Positions 7,123 through 14,315 of a stretch of DNA of 16,615 nt are shown here, piece after piece. The DNA comes from JAGWRA01 sp035534615 (lineage in GTDB: Bacteria; Acidobacteriota; Vicinamibacteria; Vicinamibacterales; CAVVIG01), in contig DATLRO010000124.1 of assembly GCA_035534615.1 (NCBI GenBank), forward strand, positions 1-16,615, given 5' to 3'. How positions within the stretch are numbered: position 1 is the stretch's first letter; each line of letters begins with the position of its first letter. The position numbers and the translations under genes are program-made. The notes beneath the pieces are model-generated. The model was given only the letters and a program-made list of their open reading frames with translations, did no database searches and was not told where the DNA came from.

Positions 7123-8856
7123 GACGGCGGCGGCGGGGCCGATGGCGGGCGCGGACGATGGGGACGCGGGCGTGGCCGATGTCTGCGGAGCGCCTGTGCC
7201 CGGCGAACGCCTCCCCCCGGCCGCGTCTGGTGGCTCATCCGGACGAGACGCCGGCTCGAGGCGGTAGATCTCGAAATTCGGCCCGGGCCGTTCGATGCCG
7301 TCGAACCCCTCCAGCGGCAGGAAGAACGCGTCCTGCTGATCGTACAGGCGGCCGGGCCGCGGCGGCGTTGCCGTGAAGACGGCCGCCAGCTCGTAGCGCT
7401 GCTGCACCAGCCGCTCGACTCCGGCCGGCACCTCGCTGTAGAGCGCGAGCGGCGACCGCTGCAGGATGATCCAGTCGGGCAGCGGCCCGCCCGGCGGCGT
7501 GAAATGGCCGTCCGCCCAGCCCCGCCGGTGGACGTCCAGCGTCCGGCCGTCCAGCGTGAACGGGATTCGGCCGTAGCTCGCGCCCGACTGATAGACGATG
7601 CTGCCGGGCGGAATGAGGCCGAACAGGGCGCGGGCGGCAATCACCCGGTTGTCGGTCCGCGCCAGCAGGCGATCGATCAGGACGAGGCGCCGCGCCGATG
7701 GCGCGATGGCCAGCACGGCCACCGCCGCCGTCACCCACCCGCGGACCACGGGGCGCGACGCGCGCATCGCGAAGCGGACGGCCGTCACGACGAACCAGGC
7801 GGCCGTGATGGCGAGGAACGGCAGGTCGGGAATGATGTACCGGGCGAAGACCGTGTGTCCGCTGCCGGCGACGATGTAATACGCGATCGGGAACGACAGC
7901 AGGACGGCCGACTGCCGCAGCCTGGTCACGAGGAGCCCGACGAGGCCTGCGAGACCGGCGAGGTACACCGGCCATCCGAAGGCGACCGGCAGCGTGACGG
8001 TTGCGTGATACCACCAGCCCAGCGGCATCGCGACCCCGTGTCCGTTCGCCAGCGTGGCAGCCACGCCCGAGGTATCGATCAGCACCTGCCGCCACTCCGT
8101 GACGGCGTACGGAAACGTCACGACGAATGCGACGATGAACAGCCCGCCGAACGCCACGACGGCCGGCGCGAGCCTCCGGAGCGCGTCGCGCCAGGTGCGG
8201 CGCGATTCGATCAGCTGCTGCCCCACCGCCACCGCGAACGGCACGCAGACGCCGAGCCCGTTGTACTTCGTCGCCATCGCGAGTCCGCCGACCAGGCCGG
8301 CGGCCGCCGCCTCCCGGAGCGCGCCGGTCTGCTGCCACCGGATGATCAGCAGCACCGCCAGGACGATGAGCGCGCTCATCGTGACGTCGGTGACGCCGAA
8401 GTGCGAATCGCGCGCGTGAAGAAAGCACAGGGCCAGGAACAGGGCGGCGACCAGGCCGACCGTCCCGTCGAACAGCCGGCGGGCGATCGCGAACACCCAC
8501 CACACGGTGAGCGTCCCCATCAGCGCGGACAGGCCGCGGTCGATGTAGAAGAACGGCGCGAGGCTCTGCACCCGGCTCGCCGCGAACGCGGCCAGCGAGG
8601 CCCAGTGCATGAACGGGCGCGTGAGCCAGTAATAGCCGGCGTACAGCAGCGCCAGGACGTAGATGAACAGCGTCGGATAGTTGAAGTTCGGCGGACGGAA
8701 CTGCCCGGTCAGCACCATCACGGCCGGTCCGGCGAGCGCCGTCTCGTCCGGCCGCCCCTGCGCGCCCGGCAGGCCGAGCCCGATTCCCCACAGTCTGACG
8801 GCCGCCGCCAGCAGCAGCACGAGCAGCAGCAGGCGGCGGGCTGAACGTTCGCTCAC
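6982..8856 (-). CDS. GT39/PMT-like GT-C membrane glycosyltransferase with unusual C-terminal tail
   Basis: The 624-residue frame starts with GTG at 8856. Features of GT-C dolichyl/polyprenyl-phosphate-sugar glycosyltransferases are visible: an early periplasmic-loop acidic pair in GRPDETA (Asp37-Glu38), HARDSHFGVTD (147-157), about ten hydrophobic segments up to about residue 385, and an ARYIIPDLPF motif (338-347). A soluble domain follows at about 400-535, ending FEIYRLEP. Such enzymes transfer a sugar from a lipid carrier to a lipid, glycan or protein on the outer face of the membrane; the acceptor is unknown. From about residue 537 the protein becomes Pro/Ala/Ser-rich, and residues 579-624 are encoded antisense to the YdcF-family gene. 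This tail may be non-native, for example from a lost stop or an indel; in a neighbouring frame a stop occurs at 7235. The start was chosen before MSERSARRLLLL; the SD is weak. Confidence 0.85.
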   Translation of the reverse strand: MSERSARRLLLLVLLLAAAVRLWGIGLGLPGAQGRPDETALAGPAVMVLTGQFRPPNFNYPTLFIYVLALLYAGYYWLTRPFMHWASLAAFAASRVQSLAPFFYIDRGLSALMGTLTVWWVFAIARRLFDGTVGLVAALFLALCFLHARDSHFGVTDVTMSALIVLAVLLIIRWQQTGALREAAAAGLVGGLAMATKYNGLGVCVPFAVAVGQQLIESRRTWRDALRRLAPAVVAFGGLFIVAFVVTFPYAVTEWRQVLIDTSGVAATLANGHGVAMPLGWWYHATVTLPVAFGWPVYLAGLAGLVGLLVTRLRQSAVLLSFPIAYYIVAGSGHTVFARYIIPDLPFLAITAAWFVVTAVRFAMRASRPVVRGWVTAAVAVLAIAPSARRLVLIDRLLARTDNRVIAARALFGLIPPGSIVYQSGASYGRIPFTLDGRTLDVHRRGWADGHFTPPGGPLPDWIILQRSPLALYSEVPAGVERLVQQRYELAAVFTATPPRPGRLYDQQDAFFLPLEGFDGIERPGPNFEIYRLEPASRPDEPPDAAGGRRSPGTGAPQTSATPASPSSAPAIGPAAAVSAEPAVRPVVHQPQVLVERRLPEVQPLFARPPVRHVGPAGERLGGD

Positions 8857-8957
8857 AGGCCGGCGTTTCCCGATCGGCCACGCGACAGTGGTGACACGCC
8901 GACACTATGATACGGTGACGGTGTCCGGCGCAACGCCCGCCGTCGATCTGTACAGTC
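8857..8957. promoter_or_regulatory. Divergent promoter region between two GT-C genes (candidate -10 elements)
   Basis: The 101-bp gap must drive two divergent membrane-enzyme genes. CTATGATAC contains a plus-strand -10-like TATGAT (8906-8911) and an overlapping minus-strand TATCAT (8912-8907). The -35 elements are poor: GCGACA at 8882-8887 for the plus strand, and TTGCGC with only a 15-bp spacer for the minus strand. The placement fits a shared promoter, but the evidence is weak. Confidence 0.3.
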
Positions 8958-10367
8958 ATGACCCCGTTGCCTGCCGGGACCCCGTCCCGACCGTCCATCG
9001 TCCGCCGCCGGCTCCTGCTGTCTTCGCTCTGCGCCGCCGTCTTCGCGGCCACGTTCGCGATCCGTGTGCACGGCATCAGCCATCACTTCTGGCTGCTCGG
9101 GGATCAGATCCGCGACTGGGGGATCGCGCTCCGCCCGTTCCGCGATCTCCCGCTGGTCGGCCCCCCGACCCATGTCGGCGGCTACACCATCGGACCGGCG
9201 TTCTACTGGATTCTGTGGCTGCTCCGGGTCGTCTTCGGCCCGTGGTTTCACGACCTTCCGCACGCCGGCGGCATCGGTCAGGCGGCGCTGCAATCGGGAG
9301 CCGACGTGCTGCTGCTCGTCGCCATCCGGAAGCGGACCGGCTCGACGTGGCTGGCCCTGGCGGCCATCGTGATCCTGGCGACGGCGCCGTTCGCCCTGTC
9401 GCTGGCGGCCGTGATCTGGAACCCGATCGTCGGGTCGATCCTGGCGGAAACGGCGACCGCCCTGGTCCTGCTCGACTGGCCGCGTCGGTCGCTCGTCCGC
9501 TCCGGCATCGTCGCGGCGATCGCCTGGTGCGCGGTGCATGCGTACACCGGCGCGGTGTTCGTCGCTCTCGGCATCTTCGCCGCCCTGCTCGTCCAGCCGT
9601 TCGCCGACGGGGCGCGGCGCTCGCTGTGGAAACACGCGGCGGTGATTGGCGGCGTGGTCGTCCTGCTGCAGGTGCCGTACCTGGTGCACCAGGCGAGGGC
9701 GGGATCGACGCCGGGGGGCATGAGCGCCGTCACGGACAGCATGGCGCGCGTGCTGTCGGGGTCGGCGCAGACGCGCTTTCACGCGAGCGCCGACACGTAC
9801 GCGGATGCGGTGAACGGCATCGAGGCCGCCCCCTGGTCCGTTCCGGCGTGCGGCTGGCTGCTGATCGTCTGCGGCCTGCTGGTCGCGGCGCGGTATCGCC
9901 GCGATCCGGCGCTGCTGGCGGTGATCCTGCTTCCGCAGGTGCTGGCGATCGCGGGCTTCGGATTCTGGCTGGCGGGGCTGGATTCCTACTACTACCTGTC
10001 GCTGATGCCGGCGGCCGTGCTGACGGTCCTGCTCGGCATCCGCGCGCTTCTGCCGCGTCGCGCGGCCGACGCGGTCGCGATCGTCCTGTGCGCCGCCGCC
10101 CTGGTCCTCGCGGTTCCCCGCGTGCGCGCCGGCCACATGTTCGACATGCCGCAGTACGCCGCGCTCGTCAAAGGCTCCAGCGCGATCGTTTCGATGGGCC
10201 AGCCGATGCGCAGCGTCCAGACGGCGTTCCCGCTGCCGCCGACCGCCGACCCGACGTTCATCTTCCGGATTCTCGGCGGGCGGTTCGATCAGAAGTCGCC
10301 ATGGGCCGCCGTGATCCAGCCGGACGGCCGGGTCACCTACACGCGCGACGGCGCGCCGGTCCGCTGA
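8958..10367 (+). CDS. Polytopic GT-C-like membrane protein, probable glycosyltransferase
   Basis: The 469-residue protein has a basic N-terminus and a first membrane segment (about 18-36). A loop with GDQIRDWGIALRPF (48-61) and PPTHVGGYTIGPAFYW (69-84) follows, then several further membrane segments up to about 388 and a short soluble tail. The acidic/aromatic first-loop motif followed by GG..T.GP.YYW-type residues is typical of GT39-like (PMT_2-related) proteins in bacterial envelope-glycan loci. Canonical GT39 Asp-Glu is not seen; the loop has Asp49-Gln50 and Asp53, so the activity is inferred. It is transcribed away from the other GT-C gene from a shared 101-bp region and may serve the same glycan pathway. 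Its stop lies only 13 bp from the stop of the convergent permease gene, with no recognisable terminator between. Confidence 0.75.
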   Translation: MTPLPAGTPSRPSIVRRRLLLSSLCAAVFAATFAIRVHGISHHFWLLGDQIRDWGIALRPFRDLPLVGPPTHVGGYTIGPAFYWILWLLRVVFGPWFHDLPHAGGIGQAALQSGADVLLLVAIRKRTGSTWLALAAIVILATAPFALSLAAVIWNPIVGSILAETATALVLLDWPRRSLVRSGIVAAIAWCAVHAYTGAVFVALGIFAALLVQPFADGARRSLWKHAAVIGGVVVLLQVPYLVHQARAGSTPGGMSAVTDSMARVLSGSAQTRFHASADTYADAVNGIEAAPWSVPACGWLLIVCGLLVAARYRRDPALLAVILLPQVLAIAGFGFWLAGLDSYYYLSLMPAAVLTVLLGIRALLPRRAADAVAIVLCAAALVLAVPRVRAGHMFDMPQYAALVKGSSAIVSMGQPMRSVQTAFPLPPTADPTFIFRILGGRFDQKSPWAAVIQPDGRVTYTRDGAPVR

Positions 10368-10380
10368 CCGGCCGCGGCGC

Positions 10381-11145
10381 TCACGCCACCAGCGGCTTCA
10401 GCGCCAGCGAGACCAGGAACAGCGCCCCTTCCATCAGCACGATGACCGGTCCGGGGAGCAGACCGGACAGGTGCGCCACGACGAGGCCGAGGACGACGCT
10501 CGCCACGGCAAAGAAGATGCTGAGGCCGGTCAGGACCTTCAGGCTCCGGGCGAGGTTCGCGCCCGAGGCGGCGGGAATGATGACGAGCGAGCCGACCAGC
10601 AGCGTCCCGACCACCTTCACGCCGAGGGCGACCGCCAGCGCGAGCAGGATGAAGAACAGCAGGCTGACGCGGTCGACGTTGACGCCGTTGGCGCGCGCCA
10701 GGTCGCTCGAGAAGCTGACCAGGGCGAGCTGCCGGTACAGGGCCAGCGTCGCCAGGCCGATGGCGAGCGACAGGCCGATCGTCAGCCAGACGTCCAGCGC
10801 GCTCAGGCTGGTCAGGTCGCCGAACAGCGCCGCCTCGAGCTCGCGCCCCTTGAGCAGCAGCACGCCGCCGGCGAGCGCCAGCGAGAACAGGATGCCGACG
10901 ATCGCTTCCTCGTAGAGGCGCGTCGCCCGCGAGATGTAGAAGATGCCGACGGCGGCGGCGAGCAGCGCGGCGAGGGCGCCCCAGATCGGATCGACGCCCA
11001 GGGCGATCGCGACCGCGAGCCCCGGGAGCGCGACGTGCGACAGCGCGTCGCCGACGAGCGCCATGCGGCGGAAGAGGACGAAGACGCCGAGAAAGCCGAC
11101 GGCGACGGCCGCGCACACGCCGGCGAGCAGGACGAGGGCGAACAC
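10381..11145 (-). CDS. Metal ABC transporter permease (ABC-3/ZnuB-MntB family)
   Basis: The reading frame is open far upstream, but homology begins at FALVLLAGVC. I therefore place the start at GTG 11145, two bases after the ATPase stop, giving 254 residues. Family motifs are GDALSHVALPGLA (32-44), ALFGDLTSLS (106-115) and VGTLLVGSLVIIPAASG (179-195). About seven to eight hydrophobic segments are visible. ABC-3 permeases form the membrane channel for high-affinity import of Zn2+, Mn2+ or Fe2+. The substrate cannot be read from this sequence. A CTG at 11151, overlapping the ATPase stop, is an alternative start. The gene is translationally adjacent to its ATPase. No periplasmic binding protein is found in the window. 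Confidence 0.92.
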   Translation of the reverse strand: MFALVLLAGVCAAVAVGFLGVFVLFRRMALVGDALSHVALPGLAVAIALGVDPIWGALAALLAAAVGIFYISRATRLYEEAIVGILFSLALAGGVLLLKGRELEAALFGDLTSLSALDVWLTIGLSLAIGLATLALYRQLALVSFSSDLARANGVNVDRVSLLFFILLALAVALGVKVVGTLLVGSLVIIPAASGANLARSLKVLTGLSIFFAVASVVLGLVVAHLSGLLPGPVIVLMEGALFLVSLALKPLVA

Positions 11146-11147
11146 CG

Positions 11148-11891
11148 TCAGGCGCCCGCCCGGAGGTCGGCGCCGTCCTCGTGGCGCTCCGCCGGTGAAT
11201 GGGTGTGCTGATAGAACTGGACGTTCTGCCCGTAGAGATCCCGCAGCACCTCGGGCGTCAGGATGTCCCGCGGTGCGCCGTGGCAGCGGAAGTCGCGGTT
11301 CAGGCAGAGCACTTCGGTCGCGTACCGCAGCACGACGTTCAGGTCGTGCGAAATCATCAGGAGCGTGAGGGCGCGTTCGGCGGCGATCGTCTCGAGCCGC
11401 TGGTACACGGTCTCCTGGCCGCCGATGTCGATGTCGGACGTCGGCTCGTCGAACAGCAGCACGTCCGGCTTCTGCGCCAGCGCGAACGCGATGAGGACCC
11501 GCTGGAATTCGCCGGCCGACAGCGTGGCCAGCGACCGGTGCGCCAGCGCGGCCGCATTGACCAGCGTCAGCTCCTCGACGACGGCCGCGTCGGCCACGCG
11601 GACCTTGCCGAAGCGGAACAGCTCGGCGACGGTCACGGGAAACTTGCGGTTGACGTCGAGCCCCTGCGGCACGAAGCCGACGGTGACCGCCGGGTCCCAC
11701 CAGATCCGGCCGCTGTACGGAATGAACCCCAGCAGCGCGCGGAACAGCGTCGTCTTGCCGGCGCCGTTCGGCCCCAGGATCATCACCCGGTCGCCGCGGT
11801 GCACGTCGAACGACAGGTCGCGAATCACCGGCTGTCGATCGTACTGCACCGTGAGGTGCTCGACCCGCAGAACCGCTTCGGCCTCCGCCAT
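11148..11891 (-). CDS. Metal ABC transporter ATP-binding protein (ZnuC-like)
   Basis: The 247-residue ATPase has Walker A GPNGAGKT (40-47), Q-loop Gln76 (FVPQGLDVNRKFPVTVAE), signature LSAGE (124-128), Walker B LLFDEP (145-150) and H-loop His182. The VPQ..DVN..FPVTV pattern is characteristic of the ZnuC/MntA-type metal-import ATPases. It powers the permease encoded directly downstream. The C-terminus carries a short His-rich tail, YQHTHSPAERHEDG (His229, His231, His237), of the kind often seen in metal-linked proteins; it may bind metal. A GGAAGG purine stretch precedes the ATG, and a 10-bp GC hairpin lies just upstream in the leader (11906-11929). The NiCoT gene diverges from it. Confidence 0.94.
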   Translation of the reverse strand: MAEAEAVLRVEHLTVQYDRQPVIRDLSFDVHRGDRVMILGPNGAGKTTLFRALLGFIPYSGRIWWDPAVTVGFVPQGLDVNRKFPVTVAELFRFGKVRVADAAVVEELTLVNAAALAHRSLATLSAGEFQRVLIAFALAQKPDVLLFDEPTSDIDIGGQETVYQRLETIAAERALTLLMISHDLNVVLRYATEVLCLNRDFRCHGAPRDILTPEVLRDLYGQNVQFYQHTHSPAERHEDGADLRAGA

Positions 11892-11905
11892 CTCGCCGCC
11901 CTTCC

Positions 11906-11929
11906 GCCCGCCGGCCGCAGCCGGCGGGC
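11906..11929. repeat. Ten-bp perfect GC hairpin in the leader of the ATPase gene
   Basis: GCCCGCCGGC (11906-11915) pairs perfectly with GCCGGCGGGC (11920-11929) around a four-base loop. On the minus strand it ends 14 bp upstream of the ATPase ATG, next to the presumed ribosome site, where a stable stem could affect translation. No U-run follows, so it is not an intrinsic terminator. Confidence 0.55.
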
Positions 11930-12041
11930 AGTCCCTATCCTACCGCGTCGGCGGCACGGGCATCGCCGCCCCCGGCCCGGTTGCGCCGCGCGCCGCGTGC
12001 AGACCGGCATCGGGCCGGCGGCTCGCTGGACCGGCTCAGCC

Positions 12042-12072
12042 GCGGATGATAGGCTTAGGGTCTATCGTCCGC
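12042..12072. promoter_or_regulatory. Near-perfect 11-bp dyad upstream of the NiCoT gene (candidate operator or hairpin)
   Basis: GCGGATGATAG (12042-12052) and CTATCGTCCGC (12062-12072) pair over 11 bp with a single T.G wobble and a nine-base spacer, GCTTAGGGT. The dyad ends 66 bp before the NiCoT ATG, in the divergent gap between two metal-transport genes. The spacing suits a dimeric repressor or an RNA hairpin. It does not match the NikR, Zur or RcnR operator consensus as I know them. No clear -35/-10 pair was found around it. Confidence 0.5.
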
Positions 12073-12138
12073 ACGGGTCCGGTCGGTGCGCCGGCCCGGC
12101 ATCGCGCAGCACCTGTTCTCGCCAGCCCAGTTCACGCC

Positions 12139-13209
12139 ATGAGCCGAGTATCGCCAGCCACGGGTGTGCCGCTGAACCGGACGGAGCGCCGCCAGATGGC
12201 CGGCCTCGGCGGGGCGGTGCTCCTCCTGCACCTGGTCGGCTGGGGCACGGTCTGGTTCCTGGTCGCGCCCCGCTATCCGTTCATGCTCGGCCTGGCCGGC
12301 CTGGCGTACGTATTCGGGCTGCGCCACGCGTTCGACGCCGACCACATCGCCGCCATCGACAACACCACGCGGAAGCTGATGAAGCAGGGCGAGCGGCCGC
12401 TCGGCGTCGGCTTCTTCTTCTCCCTCGGCCATTCGTCGGTCGTCCTGCTGCTCACGATCGCGGTGGCCGTGGCGACGCAGTCGGTCGGCGCCAGCCTGCC
12501 GCGGCTGCACGTGATCGGCCAGTACGTGGGCACGGTGGTGTCGGGCGCCTTCCTGTACCTGATCGGCTTCCTCAACCTGCTGGTGATGATCGACATCTAC
12601 CGCGTCTTCCGCGACACGCAGCGCGGCCAGCAGGACGTCGAGGCGCTCGAGGCGCGCCTGCTGCAGCGCGGCTTCATGAGCCGCTGGTTCGGCGGGCTGT
12701 TCAACCTCGTCGCGCGGCCGTGGCACATGTACGTCGTCGGCTTCCTGTTCGGCCTCGGCTTCGACACGGCGACCGAAGTCGGCCTGCTGACCACCGCCGG
12801 CGTCGCCGCGTCGCAGGCGCTGCCGTTCATCGCCATCCTGAGCCTGCCGATCGTGTTCGCCGCCGGCATGTCGCTGATGGACAGCGCGGACGGCGTGCTG
12901 ATGTGCGGTGCGTACGGCTGGGCCTTTTCGAACCCGTTGCGGAAGGTCTTCTACAACCTCACGGTCACCGGGCTGTCGGTCGTCGTCGCGCTGTTCGTCG
13001 GCACGGTCGAACTCGTGTCGATCGCCGCCGGCCTGCTGCACAGGGACTCGGGCGCCTGGGGCACCCTGCGGCACCTCGACCTGCAGACGATGGGCTACGC
13101 GGTCGTCGCGCTCTTCGTCTGTTCCTGGGCGCTGTCGGTCGTGGTCTGGCGCGTCTGCCGGTTCGAGGAGCGCTGGCTTCGACGCGGGGGGAGCGGCGCT
13201 CAGCTCTGA
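12139..13209 (+). CDS. NiCoT-family nickel/cobalt permease (HoxN/NixA type)
   Basis: The reading frame is open far upstream, but homology starts near ATG 12139, giving 356 residues, a normal length for the family. NiCoT signatures are clear: RHAFDADHIAAIDN (62-75), FFFSLGHSSVV (92-102), LGFDTATEVGLL (206-217) and GMSLMDSADG (243-252). Seven to eight membrane segments are present, with a hydrophilic loop at about 155-185 between the two halves. These secondary permeases import Ni2+ or Co2+ with high affinity across the inner membrane for metalloenzymes such as urease or hydrogenase, or for cobalamin; none of these is encoded here. The Ni/Co preference cannot be read from sequence alone. It diverges from the metal ABC transporter genes across a 247-bp gap with two dyads and converges with a ketopantoate reductase gene. 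Confidence 0.95.
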   Translation: MSRVSPATGVPLNRTERRQMAGLGGAVLLLHLVGWGTVWFLVAPRYPFMLGLAGLAYVFGLRHAFDADHIAAIDNTTRKLMKQGERPLGVGFFFSLGHSSVVLLLTIAVAVATQSVGASLPRLHVIGQYVGTVVSGAFLYLIGFLNLLVMIDIYRVFRDTQRGQQDVEALEARLLQRGFMSRWFGGLFNLVARPWHMYVVGFLFGLGFDTATEVGLLTTAGVAASQALPFIAILSLPIVFAAGMSLMDSADGVLMCGAYGWAFSNPLRKVFYNLTVTGLSVVVALFVGTVELVSIAAGLLHRDSGAWGTLRHLDLQTMGYAVVALFVCSWALSVVVWRVCRFEERWLRRGGSGAQL

Positions 13210-13220
13210 TTCCGCGGGCA

Positions 13221-13238
13221 GGGGCGCCGACGCGCCTC
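13221..13238. terminator. Possible U-less stem between convergent genes
   Basis: GGGGCGC (13221-13227) and GCGCCTC (13232-13238) can form a seven-base-pair stem with one G.U pair and a CGAC loop, in the 34-bp gap between the NiCoT and ketopantoate reductase stop codons. There is no T-run, so a terminator role is only a guess from position. Confidence 0.25.
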
Positions 13239-13243
13239 CGGCG

Positions 13244-14182
13244 TCAGAACGCGATCTCGCCGCGCGCCCGGCGCTCGCTCGGCTGCAGCGCGTGATACAG
13301 GAAGCGGTGCAGCGGCGTGTGCACGCCCGCCTGCCCGCCGAGCCGCACGACCGCCCCGTTCTGCGAATCCAGTTCGGAGGGGCGGCCGTCCATGATGTCG
13401 CGCTGCATGGACGGGGTGCTCGCGGGCGCCAGGCCGTCCAGCCGGGCCATCGCGGCCGTGACCGCCTCCGGGTCGAGCGCAACCCCACGCGCCCGCGCCA
13501 CCGCGGCGATCTCCTCCATCGCCTGCACGAGCATCTGCCGGGTGCCGGGCATCTGACGGACGACGCCGATCGGGGCGCGCGTGACGGCCCCCACGCCGCC
13601 GAACGCCGCAATGAACAGGAACTTGCTCCAGAGCGCCGCCTGGATGTCGGCCGGCACGATCGCCTTCACCCCGGCGCGCCCGAGCACCTCCCGCAGCCGA
13701 TCGACCCGACCGCTCGGGCGGTTGTCGAGCTCGGCGAACGTGACCGTCGGCTGGAGTCCCGCCTGCACGCGGACGCCCGCGGGGCCGGCGGCGACCGCAA
13801 TCACGTGGCAGAGGCCGCCGAGCACGTGGTCGCGGCCGACCTCGGCCGCCGCCTGGTCGGCCGCCTCCACGCCGTTCTGCAGCGGCAGCACGACCGTTCC
13901 GGGCCCCACCATCGGCCGGGCCGCCCGCGCGGCCTCCGGCACCTGCCAGGCCTTGACGCCCAGGATGATCGCGTCCACCGGGCCGACCGACGCCGCGTCA
14001 TCGGTCGCCCGCACCGGCCCGACGTCGAACGCGCCCTCCGGCGTGTCGAGCCTCAGGCCGTCCGCCTGCAGCGCGCGCAGGGTCTCGCCGCGGGCGACGA
14101 ACGTCACCTCTTCCCCTGATCTGGCCAGCTGGGCGCCGAAGAATCTGCCGATCGCCCCCGCCCCCACCACCGCAATCCGCAT
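13244..14182 (-). CDS. panE: 2-dehydropantoate 2-reductase family (ketopantoate reductase)
   Basis: The 312-residue protein opens with a Rossmann motif, GAGAIG (7-12). It shows the family's VKAWQ (76-80) and LQNG (101-104, Asn103) motifs, then a C-terminal domain with the proton-donor lysine in ALWSKFLF (Lys187), and STPSMQRDIMDGRPSELD with Glu270. These match the catalytic Lys and substrate-binding Glu of E. coli PanE. The family reduces ketopantoate to pantoate with NADPH in pantothenate and coenzyme A synthesis. No other pan gene is nearby, and many genomes carry extra ApbA/PanE paralogues of unknown substrate, so the exact reaction is unproven. The ATG at 14182 is fixed by the Rossmann motif. 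It diverges from the next dehydrogenase across 133 bp. Confidence 0.9.
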   Translation of the reverse strand: MRIAVVGAGAIGRFFGAQLARSGEEVTFVARGETLRALQADGLRLDTPEGAFDVGPVRATDDAASVGPVDAIILGVKAWQVPEAARAARPMVGPGTVVLPLQNGVEAADQAAAEVGRDHVLGGLCHVIAVAAGPAGVRVQAGLQPTVTFAELDNRPSGRVDRLREVLGRAGVKAIVPADIQAALWSKFLFIAAFGGVGAVTRAPIGVVRQMPGTRQMLVQAMEEIAAVARARGVALDPEAVTAAMARLDGLAPASTPSMQRDIMDGRPSELDSQNGAVVRLGGQAGVHTPLHRFLYHALQPSERRARGEIAF

Positions 14183-14315
14183 CCTGCCCCCCGATCGGCA
14201 CCGCCCTGCGTCTCGCCATGCGGCGGCCGTTCCATTACTCTAATGCCAAGTGCGGCACAATCGAAGCGGCGCGGCCGTGGATCGCGCCGCGGTGTCCAGG
14301 CACGGGAGAGACGTC

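Noticed and set aside
10381..11700. Permease frame extended upstream to 439 codons
   Set aside because: The extra N-terminal part overlaps the ATPase gene in another frame and is Arg/Pro-rich; homology begins at GTG 11145.
11263..12138. Upstream extension of the NiCoT frame
   Set aside because: It runs antisense through the ABC ATPase gene and is low-complexity Ser/Arg-rich; ATG 12139 gives the normal family length.
11892..12138. Cobalamin or NiCo riboswitch upstream of the NiCoT gene
   Set aside because: I saw no B12-box-like sequence and no multi-stem arrangement with the conserved motifs of those riboswitches; only two simple dyads are present.
12055..13611. Minus-strand frame of 518 codons opposite the NiCoT gene
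   Set aside because: It covers the NiCoT gene in antisense and part of the ketopantoate reductase gene out of frame; no motif is present.
14183..14315. Possible promoter with TCTAAT (14239-14244) between the two dehydrogenase genes
   Set aside because: No acceptable -35 element was found at 16-18 bp spacing on either strand; only the local drop in GC is suggestive.
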